Source: Seriola aureovittata (Eukaryota; Chordata; Actinopteri; Carangiformes; Carangidae). From it: 64,000 nt of DNA. Below are positions 1-13,181 of the stretch, in pieces. The position numbers and the translations under genes are program-made. The notes below the pieces were generated by a model. The model had not been told where the DNA came from and did not search any database. It saw only the letters and a program-made list of their open reading frames with translations. The stretch covers positions 18,821,992 to 18,885,991 of the forward strand of contig NC_079375.1 of assembly GCF_021018895.1 (NCBI RefSeq), read 5' to 3'. The stretch's first letter is position 1. The number at the start of each line of letters is the position of its first letter.

Positions 1-1713
1 CTCCCATGACAGACTCTGCCTAAGTATCAAACCTTTTCCACTTGTTCAGATCCAACCATGCCAAGTATTTTGATACGGCTAGACATGCTTATCTATTCAC
101 GGATATTTGCGGGATCGTGGTTACATCTTATTGGCTCGCCCTTAATGAGACGGCCCCTACCCCCACTCCCATTGGAAATCCCTTAAACAAAACACTTGTG
201 ACAGAACAAGCCTGATAAAGTGTATACGATTACAGTATCCCACAGCACACCCTGAAACTCTATAGCTAGCCCACTGAACTGATGGCGGGTAGTACGATAT
301 TGTGTCCTGCCTCAATAACATTGTGCTTTGAAAGGTGCATTGCTGCTTCTATTGTGATAGGCTGTGTAAGTACTCTAATGCCTGCCACTTACTGCTATGG
401 TGATATCCCCTGCAGGGTCACTGTAGTACATAAACACTGGTGGATTTGCTCTTGTTTAACAAGGCTGATTTTTAAGGATACACACACGTCGTGTTAAGCA
501 AAAAACTGTGATTAATCACTTCCTGTTTGTCAGATTCAATGCCACACAAGGCCTGAGATGAAGGTTACAATGAGAACGCGAGAATTGCCCCAGTATTAGG
601 AAGTGCACTTTCTTTTTCACATTTAAGCCGGTTCGCAATTTCAAAAATTACATTAATATGACTTTTATCACTTGCTGGGACAATGCAGGTGATTTGTGGG
701 AGCCCAAGCCTGATGAATCCTTCCTAGTGCATTGTGGGTGACCAATATTTTAGCAGTACAGCTAAAAACTCATTTATTATTGATTAATCTGGTGATTTGT
801 TGTACAAATAAAGAATTAGGTTGACACCTATTTAAATTAGATGGATTGAAATGTTTTTCTTTCATCAACTAATTTTGAAGATTATACTGTTTTTAAATTT
901 TTAGATGGTTTGTTTTTATTAATCCAACCATTCAAACCCATGAAATATTTGTGGTTTTCAATTATCTACTTTAGAGAAAAGCTTTAACCAGTGAATTTAT
1001 TTTTCCTCCAAAAGGATTCATCAATTATCAAAACTGTTGACAATAAAAGTCGATTGATTAGTTGATTAATTGTTTCAGCATTACAAATTTTAAAAGAAAA
1101 CAACTCAGCAGGCACGACACAACAGAAAATGTTATGTTGTGTTATGTTATGTCATGATTAGCTTTCAATTGATTATTTTTGCTAAATCAATCAATCATTT
1201 GCCTTATAAAATGTCAGAAAACAGTGAATAATATCCGTCACAATTTCCGTAAGCCTACAAAGATGCCTTGAAATAACTTTTTTTTGTCCAATTAGAATCT
1301 CAAATCCCCCAAGTAATGACTTTTACTATCACATAAGACAAGAAAAGCAACAAATCCTTACAATTGAGAAGCTGCAACTTGAGAATGTTTGATATTTCTG
1401 TCTGGAAAAGGTCTTAAATGATTAAGTTATTTCTGATGCTGTAATATGATTTAAAGTATAACAAATGCCTGGTGCTTAATATTCACTATTTACTAGTTAT
1501 TATTTACTAGTTATTATTTATTATTATTATTTATTATTTACTAGAATTATTTGTTTCATAATTCAAATGGAAGAAATCAGATCAAGGGTTAAAGGCGAAA
1601 AGAATAAATAGGAATATTCATAGCCTGGTGCCACTGCTTCCTTCTGCTGTCACATCACCCATGTTTGTTGGGTGCACTGGGCCTGTAAGCTGCTCTACTG
1701 TAGCTGTAACTGA

Positions 1714-1780
1714 GTGTGTTTGTGTGTGTGTGTGTGTGTGTATGTGTGTGTGTGTGTGCGCGTGCATGTACGTGTGTGTC
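1714..1780. repeat. (GT)n microsatellite, interrupted
   Basis: GT dinucleotides with TT, TATG and GCGC interruptions. Confidence 0.9.
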
Positions 1781-3106
1781 AGACAAGTGCCAGCCCACCT
1801 TTCTGGAGAACATAAGGTTGTATGTGTCATTGCAGAATGGATGGCTCGAAAGAGGAGGAAAGCTATTACAGTAAAGCCTTTTGTGCAGCTCCTGCCAAAC
1901 TGCAGTCCAACACGCGTATAATCACCCTATATGATCTAGGAAAGGTCAACCCAGTATATATCAAAGTGGCACTTGCAACCAACTTAGTGTCTCTTTGACG
2001 CTGTCTGGAGGATTTAGCGTGGTCGTGTTTAGTGGTGGTTGTGTGTGAAAGCTTTGAAGAGTAGAGTGTGAATGATTTTTTTCCCCCCAGAAACATGAAC
2101 AGCAGCTTAAGTGACGGGCAAATCAAACACTTCTTCTTCCTTTTTAAAAAAATAAAAAAATAAATAAAAATAGTTTGGAATATTTGCTGCTTTCCTTTTT
2201 GGTGCTTAGTTTTTCTTATAATTAAGATCATTTATTTTGAGTGACTCCTACCAGAGCGCTTGTATTTTCTCTTGCTTTCCTCCTGTTTAAATTGAGGAAA
2301 ACGCTGAGGTAATTGGGTTGCCGGCTCTCTTTAAAAACTAGTTCATCTTATCAGTTGCGTGTTTGTGTTGGCTCCGTTATAGCACTGAGGTAACGCTGAA
2401 TGCTGGAGCTTGGAACAATTGATGTCGACAGATCTGCTTACGGCATTATGATTTACAGGCAGGCTTGTGCCAGCAGGAACATTATGTCGATGTAAACTTT
2501 CTCTATCGGTCCACTCTGCGCTGTTCTTACAGGGCCTCCGTTTGTTTTTCTCTCATTAGGCGTCCATGTTTCCACTGCCTCCTGCATTCGAGTCCGTGAA
2601 GGGCAGCCAACACCTTGAAAGTAAACACACACCCCGCTGAACAATTAAATGTCAGACAAGGGGCAGATCCTAGTTTGCAACCTCTTTCTATGACGAAGGA
2701 GTGGCACTGCTGTAGATCTCTGATAACGCTCACTATTGTATGAGGAGTGGTAGGTGTGAGCTGTGGGAGACTCTTAGTTTCAGCTGCAGCCGGCAACACA
2801 CACGCAGTAAGTATGAACATGCAGCTCTTTTAAAAATTGATTGCTGTTTTCCCTATTTTTTTATTTTATTTTATTTGTTCGTACGCTGTGTTTAAGTGCA
2901 AGGCTGCGCTCCGGCTCTGAAATAGATTTGTGTTACCATGTGTGTTGCTATGGAGAGATCAGCCTGGTATTGTGTAGCAGTCTCTCTCAGGGGTATTGAG
3001 TTTGGTCAAGGAATCATGTGCAGAACAAGATTATCTTTTGGATTTACGATTCATTTCACACTTGCCTTTAACACACGTACAGTAGGGGCTTGCACACATG
3101 TCCACG

Positions 3107-3107
3107 T

Positions 3108-3136
<29 letters not shown>
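3107..3136. repeat. (CA)n microsatellite
   Basis: Pure CA run of about 15 units, continuing degenerately for another 15 bases. Confidence 0.9.
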
Positions 3137-3140
<4 letters not shown>

Positions 3141-4084
3141 ATACTGTAGGGCAGCCCACACAAACACTGATGTTACTGTAAGTGGTGTTCCAATACTGCT
3201 CCACTTGATATAGTTCATTCGCTTTGCGTTTCATTTGAGTGAGCCTGCACAAGGAGAGGTGTATTGAATTACTTGCAGTCCAGTTGAATACAAAGAGTGG
3301 AAAGAAAGAGTGTTCGGGGCAGGGGGGGGGGGGGGGTTTCCTCAGTCGCCATGAGCCTCGTTGCTTACTTACTCCACGGATAGAGTCACAGCATGGCAGA
3401 TGTTTTCGCTCTGCCAGCAGTCGATGCAATTTGTAACTTGACTGCTCGACCTCTCACGATGTTTTCCTTTTCTAATGTGTGTTGTAACTTACAATCTTTT
3501 TTTTTTTTTTTACTCTGTAGCATGCCAAGTCCCCACCACGGCTCTTAGCTTAATAAATGGCCGCAGTTCATTTATATGGTAATTCCTGTGAGATTCTAGC
3601 CAAGGGATGTCAGGCATATAATGTATCACCGCAATGCATATGCCTTATGGCTAATTAGGTTATTGATCTGAGGCTGTTCCTGCGTTAGGGCATGATCACA
3701 ACACAAAAGAGTATGAGAGTATGAGTAATGCAGCTGTAAGCAGATATTTGTCATTCATTACAAAGCTGGAGAGATTCAGATGTACAGTGATGGCTTCATA
3801 CTGTATGTGTGTGAATATACGTGTCTTTCTAGCTACCTTACAATACTGTCGACGTGTGAGCTCATTGAATCATTTCAATATTGCCTGCTGGCTGTTTTCA
3901 AATGTTTGTTAAACACAGTGTTCGGTGGGAGAGCAGAGTGCATTAACGAGATGTGAGAGATGTGTGATTTCATCATACTTTGCTCACACAGTCGACCAAC
4001 GCTTCGCTTGCAGCCTGCCCTTGAAAATGTAAGTTGGAGAGCTTCTCCTGCCATTGTGAAATTCCATACTGAGAGTGTTTGGTT

Positions 4085-4086
<2 letters not shown>

Positions 4087-4128
<42 letters not shown>
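4087..4128. repeat. (GT)n microsatellite
   Basis: About 21 uninterrupted GT units. Confidence 0.95.
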
Positions 4129-4131
<3 letters not shown>

Positions 4132-7100
4132 TCTTGTCGTGCATGTGAATACATGTGTGTATATTCATAATGAGTCCCCTGCTCTGCCTGTGCTCTCTCA
4201 TTGGATCCCCCCCCCCCTCCTTCTCATCAGGTCTTTATGCCTTCAGGTCAGAGTTTGACTGCTGATCCCCTGAGCTGCTGCACTACTTAATTTACAGCAC
4301 ATGATACACAACCATTCCCCTGTAAAACTCAATCACAGCCTCTTCTGTCCACTGATAAATATTCAGTGAAGAACAAAAAGCCTGAGCTGATCCGTCAGAT
4401 CTACCCTGCCTTCAGCAGTTTATAGAGAATCTGAGTATTATTTGTTACCTTGATCCAAACAAAACATGTTCTGTCTGGGAATAAAAACATGAGCCCAGCC
4501 TCTAATCTGGAGGCCTTCGTGTACGTATGTGTATGTATGTGTATCTAATATATGTAAATTACTATGTGTGAGTCTTCATCAGCAGCCATAGTGGCTCTTC
4601 TCCAACACACAAGCTTTACACATTGAAACAGAAGACGAGTTGAATGAAGCTGCCCCCCCCCCACCCCCACCCCACCCGTTCGTTACCTCAAATCACCTAG
4701 CTGGAGAATATGAAACAGCCTTCATGAATACCACAGTTGTGGGTCTGTGGAGGTTGACTGGAGGCGATGTAAGCTGCAGAAAAACATCTGCTCCATGGGG
4801 CCTTTTTTTTTTTTTTTTTTTTTTGAATGCATGCGTACGTTCGTCTGCGTGTGTTTTATGTGTTTGTGCACATTTGTTTTGTACCTGTGTTTATGTGTAA
4901 AGGCAAAAAGGGTGAGTGAGTGAGTGGATGAGTGGGAGGATGGCTTTAGTATATCATTATCATGTGGATGCCACGGCCTTGCCTTCAGATGGCAAAGGCC
5001 ACATTAACTCTATTGCAGCTTGTAGTCATGTGGAAGACCTTCCTCCTCAGGAATCCTCCACTGTATTGCTGCACTGAAGTCGTCTCCAAGAACAATTTCC
5101 TGTTTTTGAGCCACAGCATCTGGTCTCCATGCTTAATTATGCATCTGCAGTCGTGTTTACAAAGAGGGTGAACTGTACCGTACGTGGTAATGGGTGTGCG
5201 TGTGTTTCCAGTACTGTTTGGGAAGTGAATGGATTAAAGCGTCGGTTTTATAACAATATATGAATGCAATTTTTATTTATCAGATTTGGTTCCTGAGTGT
5301 CCACACAATGCTGACATGCTGACATGGAAAAAAAAAAAAAAATGTAGTGCCTGTTTTCCTCCCTCAATCCATCTCCCTGTGTTTTTCTCTGGTTTTCGTT
5401 CAGGGTTTCTATGGTGTTTGGCTCTCTGCGTGTTGTAGTTCCTATACAGCTGCGCCAGCGTCCATTATTGGCCTCCCTCTGACTGTTAACCCCTTAATAG
5501 GCCACCGGTCTGCACACTTCCCCTTTTGTCACTGCCGTTTTCTCTTTAACCCTTTCACGAACAAAGCTGCTTCCCATCTCTCTCCCTTCTCTTTCTTTGA
5601 GAGTCCATTTTCGATCACTCACTCGTTTCCGCTCCCCAGCCACCGCTTCTTCTCTGACTGGAAAAAAAAGCTTTTTTTAAATAGAATCAATTTACATTAA
5701 AGGGCCCAAGGGGCATTAGAAAACTGCAGCACTTAATTTCATAACCAAAAAAAAAAAAAAAAAAAAAAATCGCATAGGGAAGCTGTTGCTGGAGGCTGTT
5801 AGCACAATTCCCAGAACTTTTATCATGTGAGACGTAATAGACTTGCATGAAAGACAGCTCCTCTTGACTGTAGTACAGTACAGTGTGGGGTCTGGTTATG
5901 GTTCACCTACCTGAAAACAAGATTACTTGCAGTGCAGTAAAGTACAGTAGGTATGTGTGTGTGTGTGTTTGTGTGTGTGTCTTAATTTCTTTCTGGAAAC
6001 CTCTGTGGGTGAATACAAATGTGCTGCTTTTCCAACTGGCCTCTGTTTCACTTCACCAGAGAAAAAGGGGGGTTCAGAGCCAGATAAGGATATTCAATTA
6101 GCTTGCGTCCATGGAAGACCGCTGCACCAGTCAGAGCATGCTGGAGCCGAGTGACATATGGTAAGGGCTCTCTGTTAGAGTGGAGGAGCAATGAAACCTG
6201 ATATCTTCTCATTTCATCTTGTCACTGTTTCAGTAATTTTCCCATTGGAATGTCAAACACATACTGTCTGCCTCAGTAGATATCATTTTTTCCCCCTTTT
6301 CTCAACGGGAACGTCTCGTCTTAGAGACGAAAATGGAAGATAACTAGAATACAGGGAATCAAACCGAATGGTTTTGAGATTAAGACTATTTGAGTATAAA
6401 CCGTTTTTTAAATTTTTTTATATTAGTGTTTATTTTCCACAGGAAACTTATTAAAACCAATCATTGGTATTTAAAATTGATATATTCTCCTTAAGACACT
6501 GGTGAAATGCCACAAAATGAGAATTCCTGTGATTCCCCATCACTCTCTCTTTCCCTCCCTTTCTTGTCCTCTAGCTTCTCCTGTTGGCTCGTGTCCTCCT
6601 CCCGTCATAAATCTCAAGCAGGACGTTTCCAGGCAACTCTCCAGTCAATCTTTACTGAGTTTGTTGCACTATCGATCTGTCCTGTGCTATAGGTTGTCCT
6701 GGCTTCTCTCTCCGCTATTGATGTTTTTGCCTCGGGGATAGAAAGAAACAGCCTCAGCCTAAATTTACCAAGGGCTCGTTTTCAAATGACTTACAATCGC
6801 CTCACAGTGAAAATAGAAGTTGTCAGGCGGTGGCATTTATACATTGATGCTGTTGTTGGTTCTCCCAGTAGTGGCTGCAGCTTGATAGGAGGTAAAGATT
6901 GTGGGATTGTGGTGTGGCTTGTGGAGCACTTAAGGGTGATAATCTCTGTGAGGAATATATGGCCACTGTGGTGCTGTTGGGATGTCAAATAGCCGCCAGG
7001 GGAACAGTCGCCTAATGAAGATGGTTTAGTCTTCAGGGTCCACATGGACTAAACTATATTTCAAGCTTTTTGTTGTTTGCTGTGTTTGATGTTTTCAGTG

Positions 7101-7239
7101 TGTTCTGTGCGTCTCGTATCCCTAACCCACATGCATCACCGGCCGTTTTGATTAGTTGGAAAAAGGACATGGTTATGAGAGGCCATTTAGGGTCATAATT
7201 CACAGGCCTGTTTGTTCTCGCGCAGGATCATAATGTTAC

Positions 7240-7760
7240 GTAATGTTACACTGTACTCTCCTACACACACTACTGTACCCTCTTACATGTGCAATCACAG
7301 CCAATTTTTTCTAACACATAACTATACTTATCTTAGACTCTGCCATAAAGTGTACATATGAGAGGATAATTGTACATGTGAATGTTAATGGACGGTGTGT
7401 ACGTGACGTTACTCTGCACTGAAGTGGCTACAGTCTCACTCTATCACAGGCTGCTACTATTTCTCACACACTTTTATAGGTCTTTGTCCTTTAACACACA
7501 AAATTACACATAACCTGTCTTTTACATACACATTTACTCTTTGTCACACAATAGGTTTATCATCCTCACACACAGTTATAGTGTCTCATTCGTGCACTAC
7601 TATCTTTTCATGTGCACTGCCATTCTTTCTCACACACACTTGTTTTGTTTCACATACTCTGCACAATATCATAATACTATTCTATAAACTCGCATAGAGC
7701 AGCAGTGTGTTCATTCACGTACACTGTTATTCTCCTATATACTCCAGCATACGTCGTGAT
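7240..7760. repeat. Degenerate CACACA/CTATTCT-type tandem array
   Basis: Roughly 30-base themes recur about 12-15 times: cacaca followed by act-ta or ttata and then tctttctcaca-like words. It is too diverged to be a simple microsatellite and looks like an old minisatellite. Confidence 0.4.
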
Positions 7761-10700
7761 TTCTCTCGTCCAGACGATACATTAAACCTCTCTTCCAATC
7801 CTGTCATGTCCGTCCAGTGCAGACAACACTGTTAAGTTTCGACTCTGCACAAGCCGTAGGGAGGGGAGTTATGGGGGACGATTGGGTATAAAAGTCTTTA
7901 ATACCGGACGCCTGGGTTTGTATCCTGTTTAATGCTTCAAGTCAAGAGTGATTTCTTAATCTCCTACCCATGTAGTTGAGCTACTTAGATTTAACCATAA
8001 CTTACCATTCTTTACTTAACGTAACCATTTGTTATGGTCTCCAAGCAATATGCTTAAAACTCTTGAAACTTTTAAAATCGTAGTCACACTATACAGTATG
8101 TCAGGAAAGGAAAAACTTCAAAGAAAGTTGGCAGAGAATATTAACTTTTTGTTGTAATGCTGCTGAAAAATGTAATTCAGGCAGCCTTACATGTCACTGA
8201 AAACATATCTAGTAAGTGCACATTATTATACATACAGTATATGTATGTTTTTTGCAGAAATGATATTTGTCTTTCATAAACTACTATAGAGGTTATAATG
8301 GTACATTGGTGGAGAGAGTCATGCATTAATTTCAAGTTTGATGGGTCTATTCCTGAGCTCCTCCTGTTCACGTGTCAGTGTTTTTAAGCAAGACACAAAC
8401 ATATGTAAGTCACTTTGGTCAAATGCAGATCAGAGGTGCCTGACAGCGAGTATGATTTCTGGCCTGAACCTCTTCTCATACATCTGAGTTTGTGTGGGAA
8501 TTTGTCAAGCACAGGGTCTGCCTCTTCATGACGGGGGTTATCAGCACAAATCTGGCATCAATCAAGCAATCAGCCATAATGGGAGTCTATGGAGACGAAT
8601 GGGGCAATACTGTTGATTAGCAAAAATAAAGAGGATGCTTTAGAGAGCTGATTAGTGCAACGCTGAAATGCTCGTCTAGTCCCACTTCCACGTACAATGT
8701 CAAACCTCAAGGAGGAGGTTTTATGGAGGCATTCGCATGTCAACATCAACACTGAGAATATCAGATCGGAGTTATTCAACCTATAGTTATAAAACTATTC
8801 ACCTATCTAACCTGGAATAGGCTGTTTTTAAATTAGATCACAAGTAAAGAACAGTTTGATATTTTCAAGGATCTTGTTGGATTTTTAAGTTCTCTGTTCT
8901 TTCCTTCTGTACCAAAAAAAGTACTTACACCGATCATTTGTTCTTTAGATTTAAAGAATTGCCATTTTCTCCCATTTTCTTGCTGTGTAAAAATAGATAT
9001 TATAAAAAAAAACGATTTGAAATAACAAGAGCACAGTGAAGCAAGAGATTTCAGGAATTTGAACGTAAGTCCCCACAGAAATGAAACTAAAACTGCAAAT
9101 GCTTCATGATTAAACCAACAGTAACAGCGGCCTAATCAGAATAAAAATCCATCGTATAACTGCCTTTTGTTAGAAAAGCTGATTCCAAAGGAAGTTTAAA
9201 TACATTTTTAACTGAGTGGTTATTTCTTCTCTTTTTCCTTTTTTTCCCCCCTGAACATCAACACTCACGGCTCATGCTCACACACCCAAGCTATGCCTAA
9301 GATGCTCTCCTAGGTTTACTGTACATTACTGGTCATTTTACATGTCATAAGTCTTTGGCTGGGCAACCATCTTTTGTTAAGTGACATTTACTGGTTTCCA
9401 GAATATTCTGCAGCGGTGAGTGCTGCCTTCACTTTCTTCAATCAATAACCGCATTTTTAATAATACTGTTGCTTCATTAGAAAGTACGGCACTAATTGTA
9501 TATAATATATATTTATGTATTTCAAAGCCCTTCTTTCTCATTGTTGTAAGTCAGGGATTTTCAAAGTCTGACACTGCGCACAACACCCCTCATCGGCCGT
9601 GGATGTAAACAGGAAATATACCGTACACTGTCCAAGCAGACTCCATGGCAACAACACTTAACAACATATTTACACTGTTACAAATTGGCACCATTAATAA
9701 CATTTAGTAGTTCCTGTTTGCAATATACCCATGAATTTTCAGACAGCTGTCACTGCACTAAGTTAAAATGAGGATGAAAAGCTGATTTGCGGACGTGTAT
9801 TGGTGATGGACATCAGAGATACTGATATCCTTGGGAAGTGAAAGTCACGTTGAATGTAAAAATATCTGTATCTGTAAAATTGACTCCCAAGAAGGTGTAA
9901 GGATTGTGATTGCATGTAACTGTACAATATTTACACTTTACTATACTATAATCACATTGCTATAGTGTGTATACTAGTATTTAATAGCAGATTCACACAT
10001 CATCAAGGTCAAGGATCAACCCATCCTTTATGGCCCTGATCTACAAATCAAGTTTCTAACAACCCCCTCCTTTAATTTGCTGGAAATTAAAATTGCTCCT
10101 AATGAGGCAGGGGTGTCCCACAGGGAAAGTATCCCCCCCCTTCAGTTCTAACCCCAATCTCCCCAGGACCTAGTTTATGAGACACACACTCACACAAGCA
10201 CACATGGAGTAACCTTGTTGGGTCCTAATTATAATAGTATTGTGTCTCTGTTGAACACAGTATGTTATTAGTCCTAACAATAACACATTCCCACAGGCAT
10301 GTACCTGTGTCCTTTTTCCCCATGGAGCTTTTGTCTTGTTTTTGACTGCTTTTATTTTTCTAAATCACTAATTGAAGAATAACAGGAAAAGTTAGTGAGG
10401 CTGAGCTTTTTCTATAGAAGCCAAAAACTACCATCATTTTTAACTGCTGCTTGTGTGGAGAGTGAATGTTCAGACAGTGATTCTGATACAGAATTTGTAT
10501 ATCATCCTATATTATTATATTTTTCCCAGCCAGCTGTTGTATGTAGCCACCACCCTGCGGTTTTCATGCATTATTTACTTGTTTTGAAAGGCGACTTCTT
10601 TTAGAATCCTCTGTTTTAATCTTATTTTCACATAATAGTGTGATTTTCCTCTCTCTGTTTTATGACTGTATTTTTTACCACTGTGTAAATACACAAAAGC

Positions 10701-11836
10701 CAAACTAATTATGACCACATCGTGTTTTAGATGATTCATAGTATGAATGAATGTGATCTTTAAATGGTGCCAGCACTAAACTAAACAGTAAGAGAATCTT
10801 GTCTTTTTTTCTGCTGTGAGTTAATGCCATCGTCCCATATTTCTCTAGTCTAGTTCTTTTCCTCAGTAAAGGTTATAACATCCCTTAGGCGACTGCAGTG
10901 CTGAACTTGATTTTTTTTTTTTTTTGTTCATAATGTTCTCACAATTTATTGTGTGTAGATTTTATGGTTGCCTTTTATTCTCTTGCTGAGTTGCTGGGTT
11001 GGATCTTCACCGTGGGGATTTAATTGAGGCCACTAGTAATTGACACTATATAGCTTCTACCACTCTCTGCCACTTGCAACTAATTGTCCTCACTAAATGA
11101 CAGTGTGCATTTAAGATATCTGATGGTGGTGGTCTTGAAAGTTTTACCACTAAAGTTATGAAATATGTATCTTGCATTACAGATGTTTTATTTGTTCCAG
11201 ATCTTTGGCACTCACACAAAGTCATTTCAAGACCACCCTCGAGCACGCCAATAACAAGAATCATCAATTCAAAGCACTGGACTTTGTCAACAGAAGTTGG
11301 GGTTTTTGTCCTGTGTCCCTCCTGTGTAAAATTAGGTTATCCAGACACTTGGTTAAGCTTAGGGGAAAGATTGTGGTTTTGAAAAAGTCATTGTGGCCCA
11401 TCTTGTGCTTCCAGCCAGTGTTGACATTTTCAGCATGTAACCAAGACAGTGAACTTTCAGATACCTTAACCAAGTGCTGACCTTAATATAACCATCTTAT
11501 ATAAATAGAATGAGAATATAAAACAAAAAGGTAATTTATAGGCTGGACCACAACAGCAGGGCCATCCCTATAATGGCAAATGTCCCTTACTGACTGACTG
11601 AGTGATCATATTTTCACCATTGGTCAGCTGAATCCCACATGACTGGACTGTGTATGGGTGGCAACTGTGGGCTCAGGGCTCATTTTATTTTATTTTATGA
11701 TTTTATTTCTGACTCACTACGTCAATATTGATAACACAAGCGTATTTTGGGTTGAGATGTGAGCTTTACTATATTGTTATTATCTTCACTGTGGCAGCGT
11801 TAGTGATGTTACACACTGTAGATGTAGATGTAGTAG

Positions 11837-11878
11837 GTGTGTGTGTGTGTGTGTGTGTGTGTGAGTGAGTGTGTGTGT
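11837..11878. repeat. (GT)n microsatellite
   Basis: GT units with GAGTGA interruption near the end. Confidence 0.9.
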
Positions 11879-12929
11879 AAGAGTTTGAATAAATGTATGA
11901 AGTGAAAAATAAGACTGTGCACACTCTTCAATGTGCTTTTCATGTGTTTCAACACACATATTCCAGTCTTGTCCCAGTGCACATCGTGCAGCTGTCCACA
12001 CACTCACCAACCTTACCAGACGTGTGAAGTCAGTGCGAAAATATTCTGGGAAAACTCTTTGAATATCGGCTGCCTCTTCAATCCCTGGGAATGTTGTGTC
12101 TTTGTGAAATGCAGCGACTTCAACTTACCCCTCAGAAGCTGCCTTCATTTAACAGCAGAGATGTAAGGACATGAAGTATACGGCAATAAGAGTGGGCACA
12201 CACAGACTCAACTGCAGGAAATAGCATTTAGATAAAGATGACAAATTTTGATTTATAGTGGTATGACACGATTTGAACACCCGTGGTATTCATTTCTGAA
12301 CACTTGATGCTCTAACAAGATTCTTCATTAAATATATATTGTTTATTTCCATCATCGCAGCACACAGACGGAGTACGCTGATGGAGGATTGTCCTGTATG
12401 AATGTGGGGCTGCAGCCTCTGGTTTTCCTCTGTCCTTACCAGCGCTGAGTAATGATCCACATGCTGGTCAGGGATGGACGGAGGAGCCCTGTTGCCTGCT
12501 GGCCTGTCAGAGAAATGTGACAGCGTCTAGTGTGCAGGGACAAACTGGAGAGTATAGCCTGCAGCTCTCAATCACTCCAGGGGCTGGCAGAGACACCCAC
12601 AGGGAGCTGTCTTCCCTCTCTTTCATTTATCTCTTTCTATTTCGCTCCCTCTATCTTTCATGTTCCCTCAATTTTTAGATTTCTGCCTTATTTTGTCGCT
12701 TTTCCCTCTTCTTTTTTCTCTGTTGTGATCCTCCTTTCATGTCAGCCTTGTCGGCATCTGTCCCCTTTTCACAGATCTTACACATACACGTGGATCCTCT
12801 CAAACAATTCCTCCTCGTGCTTGTTTCGTTGTTGCACACTGTCTGCGTCAATATCCGACCTAATCCAATGCCTGGCTGAGGCTCAGCTTGTTCAACTAGC
12901 ACACATATGCACACATCCTCCCACCCACC

Positions 12930-12933
<4 letters not shown>

Positions 12934-12965
<32 letters not shown>

Positions 12966-13026
12966 TAATTAAACAGACTGGCATCCACATGCTCAACTCA
13001 CAAACACACACACACACACACACACA
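12934..13026. repeat. Two adjacent (CA)n microsatellites
   Basis: CA tracts at 12934-12962 and 13004-13026, separated by 41 bases of unique sequence. Confidence 0.9.
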
Positions 13027-13154
13027 GAATTGAAAACATTTGATTTTATAAAGCACAATTCCATTTTTAGGGTATATAAGCCTTCAAGACTGCAGCACTG
13101 TAGCCCTATACAAGACTAAAGAATGAGGATTTTCTATTAGATTTGAGCTGGCTG

Positions 13155-13181
13155 GAGAGAGACAGAGAGAGAGAGAGAGAA
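13155..13181. repeat. (GA)n microsatellite
   Basis: GA units, followed by the GC-richer block at 13190-13430. Confidence 0.85.

Larger units (their letters stand above)
1..7239. other. Non-coding DNA, probably kcnn1 5' intron or upstream flank
   Basis: No exon with protein similarity is recognised on either strand; the open frames are short and mostly translate microsatellites. It contains GT/CA tracts near 1714, 3107 and 4087, a poly-G run at 3322-3336, and a block at about 3520-3690 that looks less random (see findings). Confidence 0.6.

Noticed and set aside
12530..13033. 167-codon + strand open frame
   Set aside because: Its end translates CA microsatellites (His-Thr repeats) and the rest has no protein likeness.
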